Origin: JAEUKQ01 sp964414755
GTDB taxonomy: Bacteria > Pseudomonadota > Alphaproteobacteria > JAEUKQ01
Reading direction: 5' to 3'
Length of the DNA: 11,541 bases
Assembly: GCA_964414755.1 (NCBI GenBank)
Contig: CAYPXH010000045.1
Coordinates: 1 to 11,541, forward strand
Below are positions 1 through 6,616 of the stretch, piece after piece. The position numbers and the translations under genes were made by a program. Numbering within the stretch: position 1 is the first letter of the stretch; every line of letters begins with the position of its first letter. The notes under the pieces were generated by a model, which made no database searches, had not been told where the DNA came from, and saw nothing but the letters and a program-made list of their open reading frames with translations.

Positions 1-174
1 GGTAAGATGCTTGGTTTATCAAATGACTGGGCGTATCAGCTGATTAAGCAGGTTGGTAATTATGGCGAAAGCTTTGAACGGAATGTCGGTACAAAAACAC
101 CTTTAAACCAGCAACGCGGTTTAAATAATTTGTGGAATAAGGGTGGCTTAATGTATGCCCCACCATTTCTTTAA
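1..174 (+). CDS. aapJ: General L-amino-acid ABC transporter, periplasmic binding protein AapJ (C-terminal 57 residues only)
   Basis: This is the 3' end of a gene that starts before the window. The open frame from base 1 ends at TAA (172-174) and gives 57 residues. The tail contains VGNYGESFERNVG and ends in KGGLMYAPPFL. This closely matches the conserved C-terminus of AapJ-type periplasmic amino-acid-binding proteins, which normally end with a GGLMYAPP-like sequence. AapJ captures a broad range of L-amino acids in the periplasm and delivers them to the AapQ/AapM permease. The three following genes are the matching permeases and ATPase in canonical order, which supports the call. The signal peptide and ligand-binding core lie outside the window and cannot be judged. 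Confidence 0.9.
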   Translation, partial: GKMLGLSNDWAYQLIKQVGNYGESFERNVGTKTPLNQQRGLNNLWNKGGLMYAPPFL

Positions 175-189
175 AAATAATTAATGCAT

Positions 190-220
190 GGCAGGCAATA
201 AAGTAATTAATTTGCCTGCC
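190..220 (+). other. Intercistronic stem-loop between aapJ and aapQ
   Basis: GGCAGGCAA (190-198) is perfectly complementary to TTGCCTGCC (212-220), giving a 9-bp GC-rich stem with a 13-nt AT-rich loop. No T-run follows it (the next bases are TTAAACTAAT), so it is not a classical intrinsic terminator. It lies 15 nt after the aapJ stop and 33 nt before aapQ. In binding-protein-dependent transporters such a hairpin often protects the 3' end of the binding-protein message or attenuates read-through, so that binding protein exceeds permease. That role is inferred here from position and structure. Confidence 0.6.
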
Positions 221-253
221 TTAAACTAATCAGTTGTTGGTGGTGTTTAACGC

Positions 254-1402
254 GTGTTTTATAACCAAAAATATCGCAACGTTTTTTTTCAAATTTGCCT
301 TATCGCTTGTATCTTTGGCTTGGCCTATTGGCTGGTTGATAATACGCGCGCTAACCTTGCCCAGATTGGCCTTGATATTGGTTTTGATTTTTGGAATCAA
401 CCAGCTGGGTTTGATATTGCTTTTACCTTGATTGATTATAATTCAGCAACGTCTACCTACAGCCGTGTTTTTTTTATTGGTGTTTTAAACACTTTGTTTG
501 TTTCAATGCTAGGTATTGTTGCAGCTACTTCTTTGGGTTTTGTTATTGCTTTCTTAAGTCTTACACAAAATCTCTTGGCACGTAAAATAGCTGGATTTTA
601 TGTTGAAATATTCCGTAACACGCCCTTGTTAGTACAATGTGTTTTTTGGTATTTTGGTGTTATTACAGCATTACCAAGCGTTCGCAATAGCCTTAATATA
701 TGGGACATAAGTTTTATCAACCAACGGGGTATGTATTTTCCTAAACCATTATTTTCTGACATTATTTATGTGGTGTTGATTGCTGCCCTTTGTTGCGTTG
801 CAGCTGCAATGATCTTAGGTTGGCTAAATAATAAACGCCAAATAAAGACTGGAAAAAGATTGCCCATATTTTGGATCAATGCTGCAATAATCATTATTAT
901 ACCGGCTTCATTAGTTTGGTCATTAGGTTTAACTGTTTCTTGGGATATTCCTGTATTACAGGGTTTTAATTTTCGGGGCGGAATTTTATTTCCGCCTGAG
1001 CTGATGGCGTTGTTTTTGGCCCTAACAATGTATACATCAGCTTATATTGCTGAAATTGTCCGTTCAGGTTTCTTATCGGTGGATTTTGGTCAAACCGAAG
1101 CAGCTAAAGCCCTTGGCTTGCGCCAAGGTTTTATTAACAAGCTTATAATAATCCCACAAGCCTTACGGGTTATTATTCCGCCCCTAACTAGCCAATATCT
1201 TAATCTCATTAAAAACTCGTCATTAGCCGTGGCTATTGGATATCCTGATCTGGTAAGTGTTTTTACTGGCACAACTTTAAATCAAACTGGACGGGCAATT
1301 GAAATCGTTTTAATTACTATGCTGTTTTATCTTTTTGTCAGTTTGATAATATCTATGTTGATGAACTGGTATAACCGACGCCAGGCCTTGGTAGAAAGGT
1401 GA
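254..1402 (+). CDS. aapQ: General L-amino-acid ABC transporter, permease AapQ
   Basis: Inner-membrane permease subunit of the Aap importer, 382 residues, close to the roughly 400 usual for AapQ. It has a first membrane segment at about residues 12-30, followed by a TRANLA...GFDFWNQPAGFDI stretch typical of AapQ. Further segments lie at about 74-100 (with VLNTLFVS) and 165-230, with the C-terminal transmembrane core beyond about 250. The EAA cytoplasmic loop that docks the ATPase is at about residues 282-300 (EAAKALGLRQGF), followed by PQALRVIIPPLTSQYLNLIKN, diagnostic of the polar amino-acid permease (HisMQ) family. The start is GTG at 254: an in-frame TAA sits at 248-250, six bases upstream, so no earlier start exists, and the next in-frame ATG lies far inside the protein. 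A weak GGTGG-like ribosome site lies at about 239-245. Its stop overlaps the annotated aapM start. Confidence 0.95.
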   Translation: MFYNQKYRNVFFQICLIACIFGLAYWLVDNTRANLAQIGLDIGFDFWNQPAGFDIAFTLIDYNSATSTYSRVFFIGVLNTLFVSMLGIVAATSLGFVIAFLSLTQNLLARKIAGFYVEIFRNTPLLVQCVFWYFGVITALPSVRNSLNIWDISFINQRGMYFPKPLFSDIIYVVLIAALCCVAAAMILGWLNNKRQIKTGKRLPIFWINAAIIIIIPASLVWSLGLTVSWDIPVLQGFNFRGGILFPPELMALFLALTMYTSAYIAEIVRSGFLSVDFGQTEAAKALGLRQGFINKLIIIPQALRVIIPPLTSQYLNLIKNSSLAVAIGYPDLVSVFTGTTLNQTGRAIEIVLITMLFYLFVSLIISMLMNWYNRRQALVER

Positions 1403-2523
1403 TTAATCCATTAATGTCTAAGCAAAAAGCATTACCCAATCAACAATATAATACATACTGGTATCAGCGTGCATTGGCATGGATTATTCGAAATTTTTTT
1501 AGTTCGATCACTAATACAGTTTTAACTGTTTTACTTGGCTACATACTTTATGTAATGATCCCTCCTTTGCTTGAGTGGCTACTTATTAAAGCAACATTTT
1601 CGCCTGCCGAATCGCGTGCTGCATGCAACCCTGATGGTGCATGCTGGAGTGTTATAACCTCAAGATGGGGGCAATTCTTCTATGGTTTTTATCCAGAAGA
1701 TCAACGTTGGCGAATCAATTTAGCTTTTATTATTTTAATTATGCTGATCTTCTGGATGTTATTTAAAAAATTACCTGCCAGAAAGTATGCTGGGTTCGTA
1801 CTATTTCTTGTAAGCCCTGGGCTTTGTTTTTGGTTGTTCTATGGTGGCTGGGGACTGCCTGTTGTAGAGACTGGTCTTTGGGGTGGGTTGATGTTAAATT
1901 TAATTGCTGGTGGGGTTGGAATTGTTCTTACCCTTCCTATCGGAGTTATATTGGCGCTTGGAAGACGTTCTGAACTGCCGGTAATTAGTACTTTTTGCGT
2001 TATCTTTATCGAATTTGTTCGTGGTGTTCCTTTTATTACAGTTTTGTTTATGTCTTCAGTGATGCTGCCAATATTTTTACCAGATGGTATTGTTATTGAT
2101 AAACTGCTACGCGCGATGATTGGTATCGCAATATTTGGCGGTGCTTATATGGCCGAGGTTGTGCGTGGTGGTTTACAAGCCCTATCAAAAGGACAGTATG
2201 AAGCTGCTTATGCTCTTGGATTTGGTTATTGGAAAGTAAACCGCTTAATTATTTTGCCACAAGCTTTACGAATTGTAATTCCTGGAATAGTAAACAGTTT
2301 TATTAGTTTGTTTAAGGATACTACTCTGCTAACCCAGATCGGTATCTTTGAACTACTGGGTATAGCACAAGCAGCCACTCGGGATCCCAATTGGGCTGGC
2401 TTAGGCAAAGAAGGCTATATTTTTACGGCCCTAATTTTTTTCAGCGTTTGCCTTGCCATGTCACGGTATAGCCTTCATATTGAACGTAAGCTCAATCAAT
2501 CTTCGCATAAAAAACGGTTATAG
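1399..2523 (+). CDS. aapM: General L-amino-acid ABC transporter, permease AapM
   Basis: Second inner-membrane permease subunit, pairing with AapQ. It is 374 residues from the GTG at 1399. The N-terminal membrane segment is at about 38-60. It is followed by an AapM-type periplasmic loop with two cysteines (C76 and C82 in CNPDGACW) and FYPEDQRWR, then membrane segments at about 107-124 and 131-150 and the conserved permease core from about 158. The EAA loop is at about 268-290 (EAAYALGFGYWKVNRLIILPQALR), followed by FKDTTLLTQIG. The GTG overlaps the aapQ TGA as GTGA. An in-frame ATG at 1414 (residue 6) is an attractive alternative, because AGGTGAT at 1397-1403 resembles a Shine-Dalgarno sequence for it. 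That start would give a 369-residue protein. Confidence 0.95.
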   Translation: MINPLMSKQKALPNQQYNTYWYQRALAWIIRNFFSSITNTVLTVLLGYILYVMIPPLLEWLLIKATFSPAESRAACNPDGACWSVITSRWGQFFYGFYPEDQRWRINLAFIILIMLIFWMLFKKLPARKYAGFVLFLVSPGLCFWLFYGGWGLPVVETGLWGGLMLNLIAGGVGIVLTLPIGVILALGRRSELPVISTFCVIFIEFVRGVPFITVLFMSSVMLPIFLPDGIVIDKLLRAMIGIAIFGGAYMAEVVRGGLQALSKGQYEAAYALGFGYWKVNRLIILPQALRIVIPGIVNSFISLFKDTTLLTQIGIFELLGIAQAATRDPNWAGLGKEGYIFTALIFFSVCLAMSRYSLHIERKLNQSSHKKRL

Positions 2524-2525
2524 AA

Positions 2526-3308
2526 ATGGTGTTATTAAACTCGGATGTCTTAGATCAACCAACTGACAACACGAATAAAATCATCGAAATGGTTGGTGTT
2601 CATAAATGGTATGGACAGTTTCATGTTCTAAAAAATATTAACCTAAGTATTAGAAAAGGCGAAAGAATTGTTATATGTGGCCCTTCTGGGTCAGGAAAAT
2701 CTACGTTAATTCGGTGCCTCAACAGACTGGAAGAACATCAGCAAGGAAACATTCGTATTAACAATATTCCGTTAAACAAAAACTTAAAAAATATTGAAAA
2801 AATTCGGCAGGATGTTGGAATGGTGTTTCAACAATTCAATTTATTTCCGCATCTTACTGTTCTTGAAAACCTAACTCTTGCCCCAATTTGGGTAAAAAAA
2901 ATGCCCAAGCTAGAAGCCGAAAAAATGGCTTTCCAATACCTAGAACGTGTTAAAATTCCAGAGCAAGCGCACAAGTACCCTGGTCAATTATCTGGCGGTC
3001 AACAACAGCGCGTTGCAATTGCACGCGCGCTGTGCATGAATCCTAAAGTAATGCTTTTTGATGAACCAACGTCAGCCCTTGATCCGGAAATGATCAAGGA
3101 AGTGCTGGACGTGATGATCGAGCTTGCCAAAACAGGTATGACCATGATCTGCGTTACCCACGAGATGGGGTTTGCGCGTACAGTTGCAGACCGCATTATC
3201 TTTATGGACAAAGGAGAAATCGTCGAAGAAAATGCACCAGAAGTTTTCTTTAATTATCCAACATCTGAACGCACGAAACAGTTTCTTGGACAAATTTTAA
3301 GGCATTAA
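2526..3308 (+). CDS. aapP: General L-amino-acid ABC transporter, ATP-binding protein AapP
   Basis: Cytoplasmic ATPase that powers the Aap importer, 260 residues, normal for the polar amino-acid ATPase family (GlnQ/HisP type). All nucleotide-binding motifs are present: Walker A GPSGSGKST at 52-60, Q-loop FQQ at 101-103, ABC signature LSGGQ at 155-159, Walker B VMLFDEP at 175-181 with catalytic E180, D-loop SALD at 183-186, and the switch histidine H212. The start lies 2 nt after the aapM stop. There is no clear ribosome site of its own, so translational coupling is likely. About 18 poorly conserved residues precede the ABC core, which is common in this family. It is the last gene of the operon and converges on hfq, with 5 bp between the stop codons. 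Confidence 0.96.
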   Translation: MVLLNSDVLDQPTDNTNKIIEMVGVHKWYGQFHVLKNINLSIRKGERIVICGPSGSGKSTLIRCLNRLEEHQQGNIRINNIPLNKNLKNIEKIRQDVGMVFQQFNLFPHLTVLENLTLAPIWVKKMPKLEAEKMAFQYLERVKIPEQAHKYPGQLSGGQQQRVAIARALCMNPKVMLFDEPTSALDPEMIKEVLDVMIELAKTGMTMICVTHEMGFARTVADRIIFMDKGEIVEENAPEVFFNYPTSERTKQFLGQILRH

Positions 3309-3328
3309 AATACTTAATCTTCTTGTCC
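3288..3328. terminator. Weak candidate bidirectional hairpin at the aapP/hfq junction
   Basis: ATTTTAA (3294-3300) pairs with TTAAAAT (3305-3311) around a GGCA loop, a 7-bp all-AT stem that contains the aapP stop codon. An outer pair, GGACAA (3288-3293) with TTGTCC (3323-3328), could extend it across an 11-nt one-sided bulge. It is the only structure I can see that might end the two converging transcripts. The stem is weak and no T-run follows on either strand, so a termination role is speculative. Confidence 0.2.
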
Positions 3329-3565
3329 ATCACTTTTTGGTTCAAATAACTGAATGGGAAGCGCCGGCATAATCGTTGATATGGCGTGTTTATAAACAAG
3401 CTGAACATGCGCGTCACGACGCAACAACAGTGAAAAATTATCAAACCAGGTAATAATCCCTTGCAATTTAACACCACTTGCCAGAAAGACAGTTACAACA
3501 ATCTTTTGTCGACGCACATGATTTAAGAAATGATCTTGCAGACTTTGTGGCTTTTCATTGGCCAT
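3314..3565 (-). CDS. hfq: RNA chaperone Hfq
   Basis: Small hexameric Sm-like RNA chaperone of 83 residues that promotes pairing of small RNAs with target mRNAs. The Sm1 region spans about 10-45, with SLQDHFLNHVRRQK (proximal-face Q10 and the basic rim residues R18 and R19), GVKLQG and FDNF (F43). The Sm2 signature is LVYKHAISTIMP at about 56-67, with K59 and H60, the uridine-binding pair. The C-terminal tail is short and acidic, as in other alphaproteobacteria. The ATG is preceded on the minus strand by AAAGGGG (3577-3583) with an 11-nt gap. It sits downstream of the transaminase gene, as is common in alphaproteobacteria, but a HAD gene and a 94-bp spacer intervene. The hflX gene that often follows hfq is not here; the convergent aap operon takes its place. 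Confidence 0.97.
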   Translation of the reverse strand: MANEKPQSLQDHFLNHVRRQKIVVTVFLASGVKLQGIITWFDNFSLLLRRDAHVQLVYKHAISTIMPALPIQLFEPKSDGQED

Positions 3566-3659
3566 AATTGATAGTACCCCTTTATTATTTTATTTTTGTG
3601 GGCTTATTTTTCTGTTTTTGACAATATAGCAAATATTTTATTGATAAATACAGTCAAAC
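3566..3659 (-). promoter_or_regulatory. AT-rich leader of hfq with a candidate extended -10 promoter
   Basis: This 94-bp spacer separates the HAD gene from hfq. Read on the minus strand, it contains TGCTATATT (complement of 3623-3631), an extended -10 form (TG-N-TATATT), with no good -35 at the usual distance; a TTGACT lies 23 nt upstream of it. Transcription from there would start near 3616 and give a leader of about 50 nt carrying the hfq ribosome site. Hfq often has its own promoter in addition to operon read-through, which fits. The spacer is so AT-rich that chance matches are likely. Confidence 0.3.
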
Positions 3660-4325
3660 TCACATTGCTATTGTACCTTGTTTTAAAAATGACATCAACT
3701 GGTTACATGAAAAAAAATGCATATCAGGTTTGACATATTTAAATTCATCTGATGTTGGTTTTGTATCGCGTATTAGAATAGGTTTACACCCAGCATTAAT
3801 TGCACATTGCATGTCAATATCGGTATCACCCAAAAACCAAACATCAGAACCTGTTGTTATAGTACTTTTTGATAATGCAAGCATAACAGGCTCAGCGGCT
3901 GGCTTGTCTTTTTTAGCATCACCAGATCCAACCAGGCATTTAAAATAACAATTCCAACCCAATGCTGTTGCTTCTTGGCGCAATAGATCACCATTTTTAT
4001 TGCTGACTACTACCATATAGCACCCAAGATTATTGAATAAATCTAGAAGTTGAGTGGCTCCAACCATAGGCTTTAAATGGGTTAAATGGTTATTGGTAAA
4101 AAAATTATAAAATATCTCTTTAGCTTTTAACCACTTGCTGCCAAATAATTCTGGAAATGTATCCCGCATCGAAGCCTTTGCGCGTTGTTGAACTGTCGCC
4201 AAAGACCATTCGGGCATGCCCATCTCTTTCAACGTTACATTCCAAGCTTGGTGTAGTAAAAACCAACTATCAACTAATGTATTGTCCCAATCAAAGATAA
4301 CAGCTTTTGGTAATTCCTTGAACAT
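3660..4325 (-). CDS. HAD-superfamily hydrolase, phosphoglycolate-phosphatase-like
   Basis: Cytoplasmic phosphohydrolase of 221 residues with all four haloacid dehalogenase motifs. Motif I is FDWDNT, with nucleophile D12 and acid/base D14. Motif II is VVVSNK, with S108. Motif III is the lysine in KKDKPAAEP, K141. Motif IV is LGDTDIDM, with Mg-binding acids D167 and D171. The helical cap between motifs I and II (about 20-90) places it in subfamily I, as in Gph and pyrophosphatase PpaX relatives. The substrate cannot be read from sequence; phosphoglycolate or another small phosphorylated metabolite is most likely. Its start lies 4 nt after the transaminase stop, so the two are probably co-transcribed and translationally coupled, and no strong ribosome site is visible. 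In the better-known gene order dat is followed directly by hfq, so this gene looks like an insertion in the block. Confidence 0.88.
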   Translation of the reverse strand: MFKELPKAVIFDWDNTLVDSWFLLHQAWNVTLKEMGMPEWSLATVQQRAKASMRDTFPELFGSKWLKAKEIFYNFFTNNHLTHLKPMVGATQLLDLFNNLGCYMVVVSNKNGDLLRQEATALGWNCYFKCLVGSGDAKKDKPAAEPVMLALSKSTITTGSDVWFLGDTDIDMQCAINAGCKPILIRDTKPTSDEFKYVKPDMHFFSCNQLMSFLKQGTIAM

Positions 4326-4329
4326 GTAT

Positions 4330-5187
4330 CTAGCTTATCTGTGGCAGGTCTAAAATAGCTGAGCGGTAATAATTTAACAGATTCTTAGTAAATATGCCTG
4401 GGGTACCATCTGAAATTTTTATATTATCAATCTGACAAACAGGTATAACAAACGCGCTACTGCTAGTTAAAAAAGCTTCGCTTGCTTTCATTGCTTCTTG
4501 AAGACTAAATGACCTTTCTTCAAGCTGCAATTTATGTTTGAAAATGATTTCCAGTAGTGTTTGACGGGTAATACCATTTAAAATTGCTGACGATGCTTTG
4601 CGCGTGATAACCTTATTATTACTTACAATCCATGAATTGCTTGATGTTCCTTCGGTCACCATGCCCTGCTCGTCCAAGAACCAAGCTTCAAAAGCACCAT
4701 TTTCAGCAGCTTGTTGTTTGGCAAGAATATTGGGTAATAAAGAAATTGATTTAATATCGCACCGTTTCCAACGAATATCGGGAACAGAAACAATCTTAAC
4801 ACCTTTTTCCTGGTTTACTGAAGAAATGCGGGTTTTCTTAGTTGTCATAACCAACGCAGGTTTAACGTTGGTTGGAAATTTATGATCCCGGGGCGCTACG
4901 CCACGTGTTACTTGAATATAAAGCAACCCGTGATCCAATCTGTTTTGGGCAATTAAATGCCGCATCACAAGTTGCATTGAACGCCGTGACATTGGCATTG
5001 ATAATTTTATATGCGCCAGTGATGTTTCTAACCGATCGAGATGACCTTTCTCATCCACTAAGCGATTTTGGTAAACCATAACCACTTCATAAACCCCATC
5101 GGCAAACTGATACCCCCTATCCTCAATATGCACCATCCCAGCACTGTGGTTAACATATCGACCATTAACATAAGCCAGTCTTGTCAT
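4330..5187 (-). CDS. dat: D-amino-acid transaminase (class IV PLP aminotransferase)
   Basis: 285-residue pyridoxal-phosphate enzyme of fold type IV that transfers amino groups between D-amino acids and 2-oxo acids (for example D-alanine plus 2-oxoglutarate to pyruvate plus D-glutamate), for peptidoglycan precursors or D-amino-acid catabolism. The catalytic lysine is K146 in CDIKSISLLPNILAKQ, which closely follows the Bacillus enzyme. Y33 is in DGVYEVV. The RxH substrate-carboxylate motif is R100-D101-H102 in TRGVAPRDHKFP. The cofactor-ring glutamate is E179 in VTEGTSSN, and a phosphate-binding loop is at ILNGITRQT. The RxH pair favours D-amino-acid over branched-chain specificity. The start is supported by AAGGA (complement of 5193-5197), 5 nt before the ATG. 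Position after ntrX and before hfq is a known alphaproteobacterial arrangement. Confidence 0.9.
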   Translation of the reverse strand: MTRLAYVNGRYVNHSAGMVHIEDRGYQFADGVYEVVMVYQNRLVDEKGHLDRLETSLAHIKLSMPMSRRSMQLVMRHLIAQNRLDHGLLYIQVTRGVAPRDHKFPTNVKPALVMTTKKTRISSVNQEKGVKIVSVPDIRWKRCDIKSISLLPNILAKQQAAENGAFEAWFLDEQGMVTEGTSSNSWIVSNNKVITRKASSAILNGITRQTLLEIIFKHKLQLEERSFSLQEAMKASEAFLTSSSAFVIPVCQIDNIKISDGTPGIFTKNLLNYYRSAILDLPQIS

Positions 5188-5222
5188 AAAAATCCTTAAA
5201 GTTATTGGTTTCTAGTAAAATA

Positions 5223-6605
5223 TTAACGTTCAAATTGACTAATGCCAAGTGACTTAAGCTTTCGGTGTAGTGCCGAACGTTCCATGCCAACAAAATTAGC
5301 TGTTTTCGATATATTTCCTCCAAACCGCATTACCTGGGCATTTAAATATTGTTTTTCAAACAATTCACGTGCTTCTCGAAGCGGTAGGGACATAATCTCC
5401 TCCGCCCCTTCTTTATCAAGGGATGATGGACCTACTCGTGTAATATAGGCCGGCAGAATATCAGCTGGAATCTGTTCATGCGCACTATTTTGGGCGATAA
5501 TTAACAAATGTTCGATAACGTTACGTAATTGACGAATATTACCCGGCCATTCATATGCCTGTAACCGAGCCAAAGTTTCCGAAGATAAAGAACGCGCAAC
5601 AAGCCCATGAACCGTAAGTTTTTCTAAAAAGTAATTGATCAATGGGATAATATCCTCGGGACGTTCCCTCAAGGCCGGTACACGAACAGTCAAAACATTC
5701 AATCGATAGTAAAGGTCTTGCCGAAATCTCTTTCGTTCAACTTCGTGTTCAATATCTTTCACGGTTGAAGCAAGGATTCGGATGTCCATTTCAACACGTT
5801 GACCATCGCTTCCAAGACGTTCAAAAGACTGTTCTTGTAGAATACGAACAAATTTTGCCTGAGTTTCTAGGGGCATGTCGGTTACTTCATCAAGTAATAT
5901 TGTTCCACCATTAGCCCTTTCAAGCAACCCGACTTTCACTAACCCCTGCCCATTGGTACTTTTCTGACCAAAAAGCTCAAGTTCAAACTGATCAGGCTTA
6001 ATCAAAGCACAATTAACAACAATAAATGGAGAAGATGATCTTTTTGAATGTTGGTGGATTAGTCTTGCTACCAGTTCTTTACCCGAGCCGGCAGGTCCGG
6101 TAATGACAACCCGGCTGCCGGTGGGCGCAATTTTTTCTAAAGTTAACCGCAGTTGGCCAACAATATTTGATACACCTGTTAATTCCAAAGGAAAATCGGC
6201 TTTTGACCTTAATTCAGTGTTTTCAACCTTAAGTTTGCTATGATCCATACAACGCTTAACGACCACTAATAAATGATCTGTTTTAAAGGGTTTCTCGATA
6301 AAGTCATAAGCGCCTTTACGAATCGAATTAACGGCTGTTTCAATATTACCATGCCCGCTAATCATGATAACCGGAAGATCGGGGTATTCCTGATGAATAT
6401 TTGTTAAAAGTTGGATACCATCCATTGGACTATCTTGTAACCAAATGTCCAAAATTACCATTGCAGGTAATTTCTGCGCGATAAGATTTAGTGCCTCAGT
6501 ACTATTCGAAGCAAGGCGGGTTTTGTACCCCTCATCATCAAGTATTCCCGCAATAAGGCGGCGGATATCAAGTTCATCATCAACAACTAATATATCACGA
6601 CTCAT
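5223..6605 (-). CDS. ntrX: Nitrogen assimilation response regulator NtrX
   Basis: NtrC-family response regulator of 460 residues, partner of NtrY. The receiver domain (1-120) has acidic pair D9/D10, phosphoacceptor D53 (VILDIW) and K105 (EKPF). The AAA+ domain (about 143-370) has Walker A GPAGSGKE at 170-177, Walker B GGTILLDEV at 233-241 and arginine-rich RFRQDLYYRLNV at 293-304. The Fis-type helix-turn-helix is at about 428-455 (GGNISKTANFVGMERSALHRKLKSLG). The sigma-54-contacting GAFTGA loop is missing: the matching region reads LFGQKSTNGQGLVKVGLLERA. This is usual for alphaproteobacterial NtrX, which often works without sigma-54. The start lies 11 nt after the ntrY stop with only a weak ribosome site, suggesting coupled translation. 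Confidence 0.95.
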   Translation of the reverse strand: MSRDILVVDDELDIRRLIAGILDDEGYKTRLASNSTEALNLIAQKLPAMVILDIWLQDSPMDGIQLLTNIHQEYPDLPVIMISGHGNIETAVNSIRKGAYDFIEKPFKTDHLLVVVKRCMDHSKLKVENTELRSKADFPLELTGVSNIVGQLRLTLEKIAPTGSRVVITGPAGSGKELVARLIHQHSKRSSSPFIVVNCALIKPDQFELELFGQKSTNGQGLVKVGLLERANGGTILLDEVTDMPLETQAKFVRILQEQSFERLGSDGQRVEMDIRILASTVKDIEHEVERKRFRQDLYYRLNVLTVRVPALRERPEDIIPLINYFLEKLTVHGLVARSLSSETLARLQAYEWPGNIRQLRNVIEHLLIIAQNSAHEQIPADILPAYITRVGPSSLDKEGAEEIMSLPLREARELFEKQYLNAQVMRFGGNISKTANFVGMERSALHRKLKSLGISQFER

Positions 6606-6616
6606 AATGTACCAAC

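Noticed and set aside
234..431. Alternative 65-codon frame overlapping the start of aapQ
   Set aside because: Out of frame with the permease; it looks hydrophobic only because it overlaps membrane-segment codons. The GTG-started AapQ frame matches family conservation from its first residues.
3618..3646. Plus-strand promoter TTGACA-N17-TTGATA
   Set aside because: The -35 is perfect but the -10 matches TATAAT poorly, and the region is so AT-rich that such matches are expected. It is kept only as a low-interest note, not as a feature.
3730..3948. Open frame of 72 codons on the plus strand inside the HAD gene
   Set aside because: Lies wholly antisense to a complete HAD hydrolase with all four motifs; no recognisable protein features or ribosome site. 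Treated as a shadow frame.
4598..5081. Two plus-strand open frames (95 and 69 codons) inside the transaminase gene
   Set aside because: Antisense to a well-conserved enzyme; their composition follows the reverse complement of the real codons and no family is recognised.
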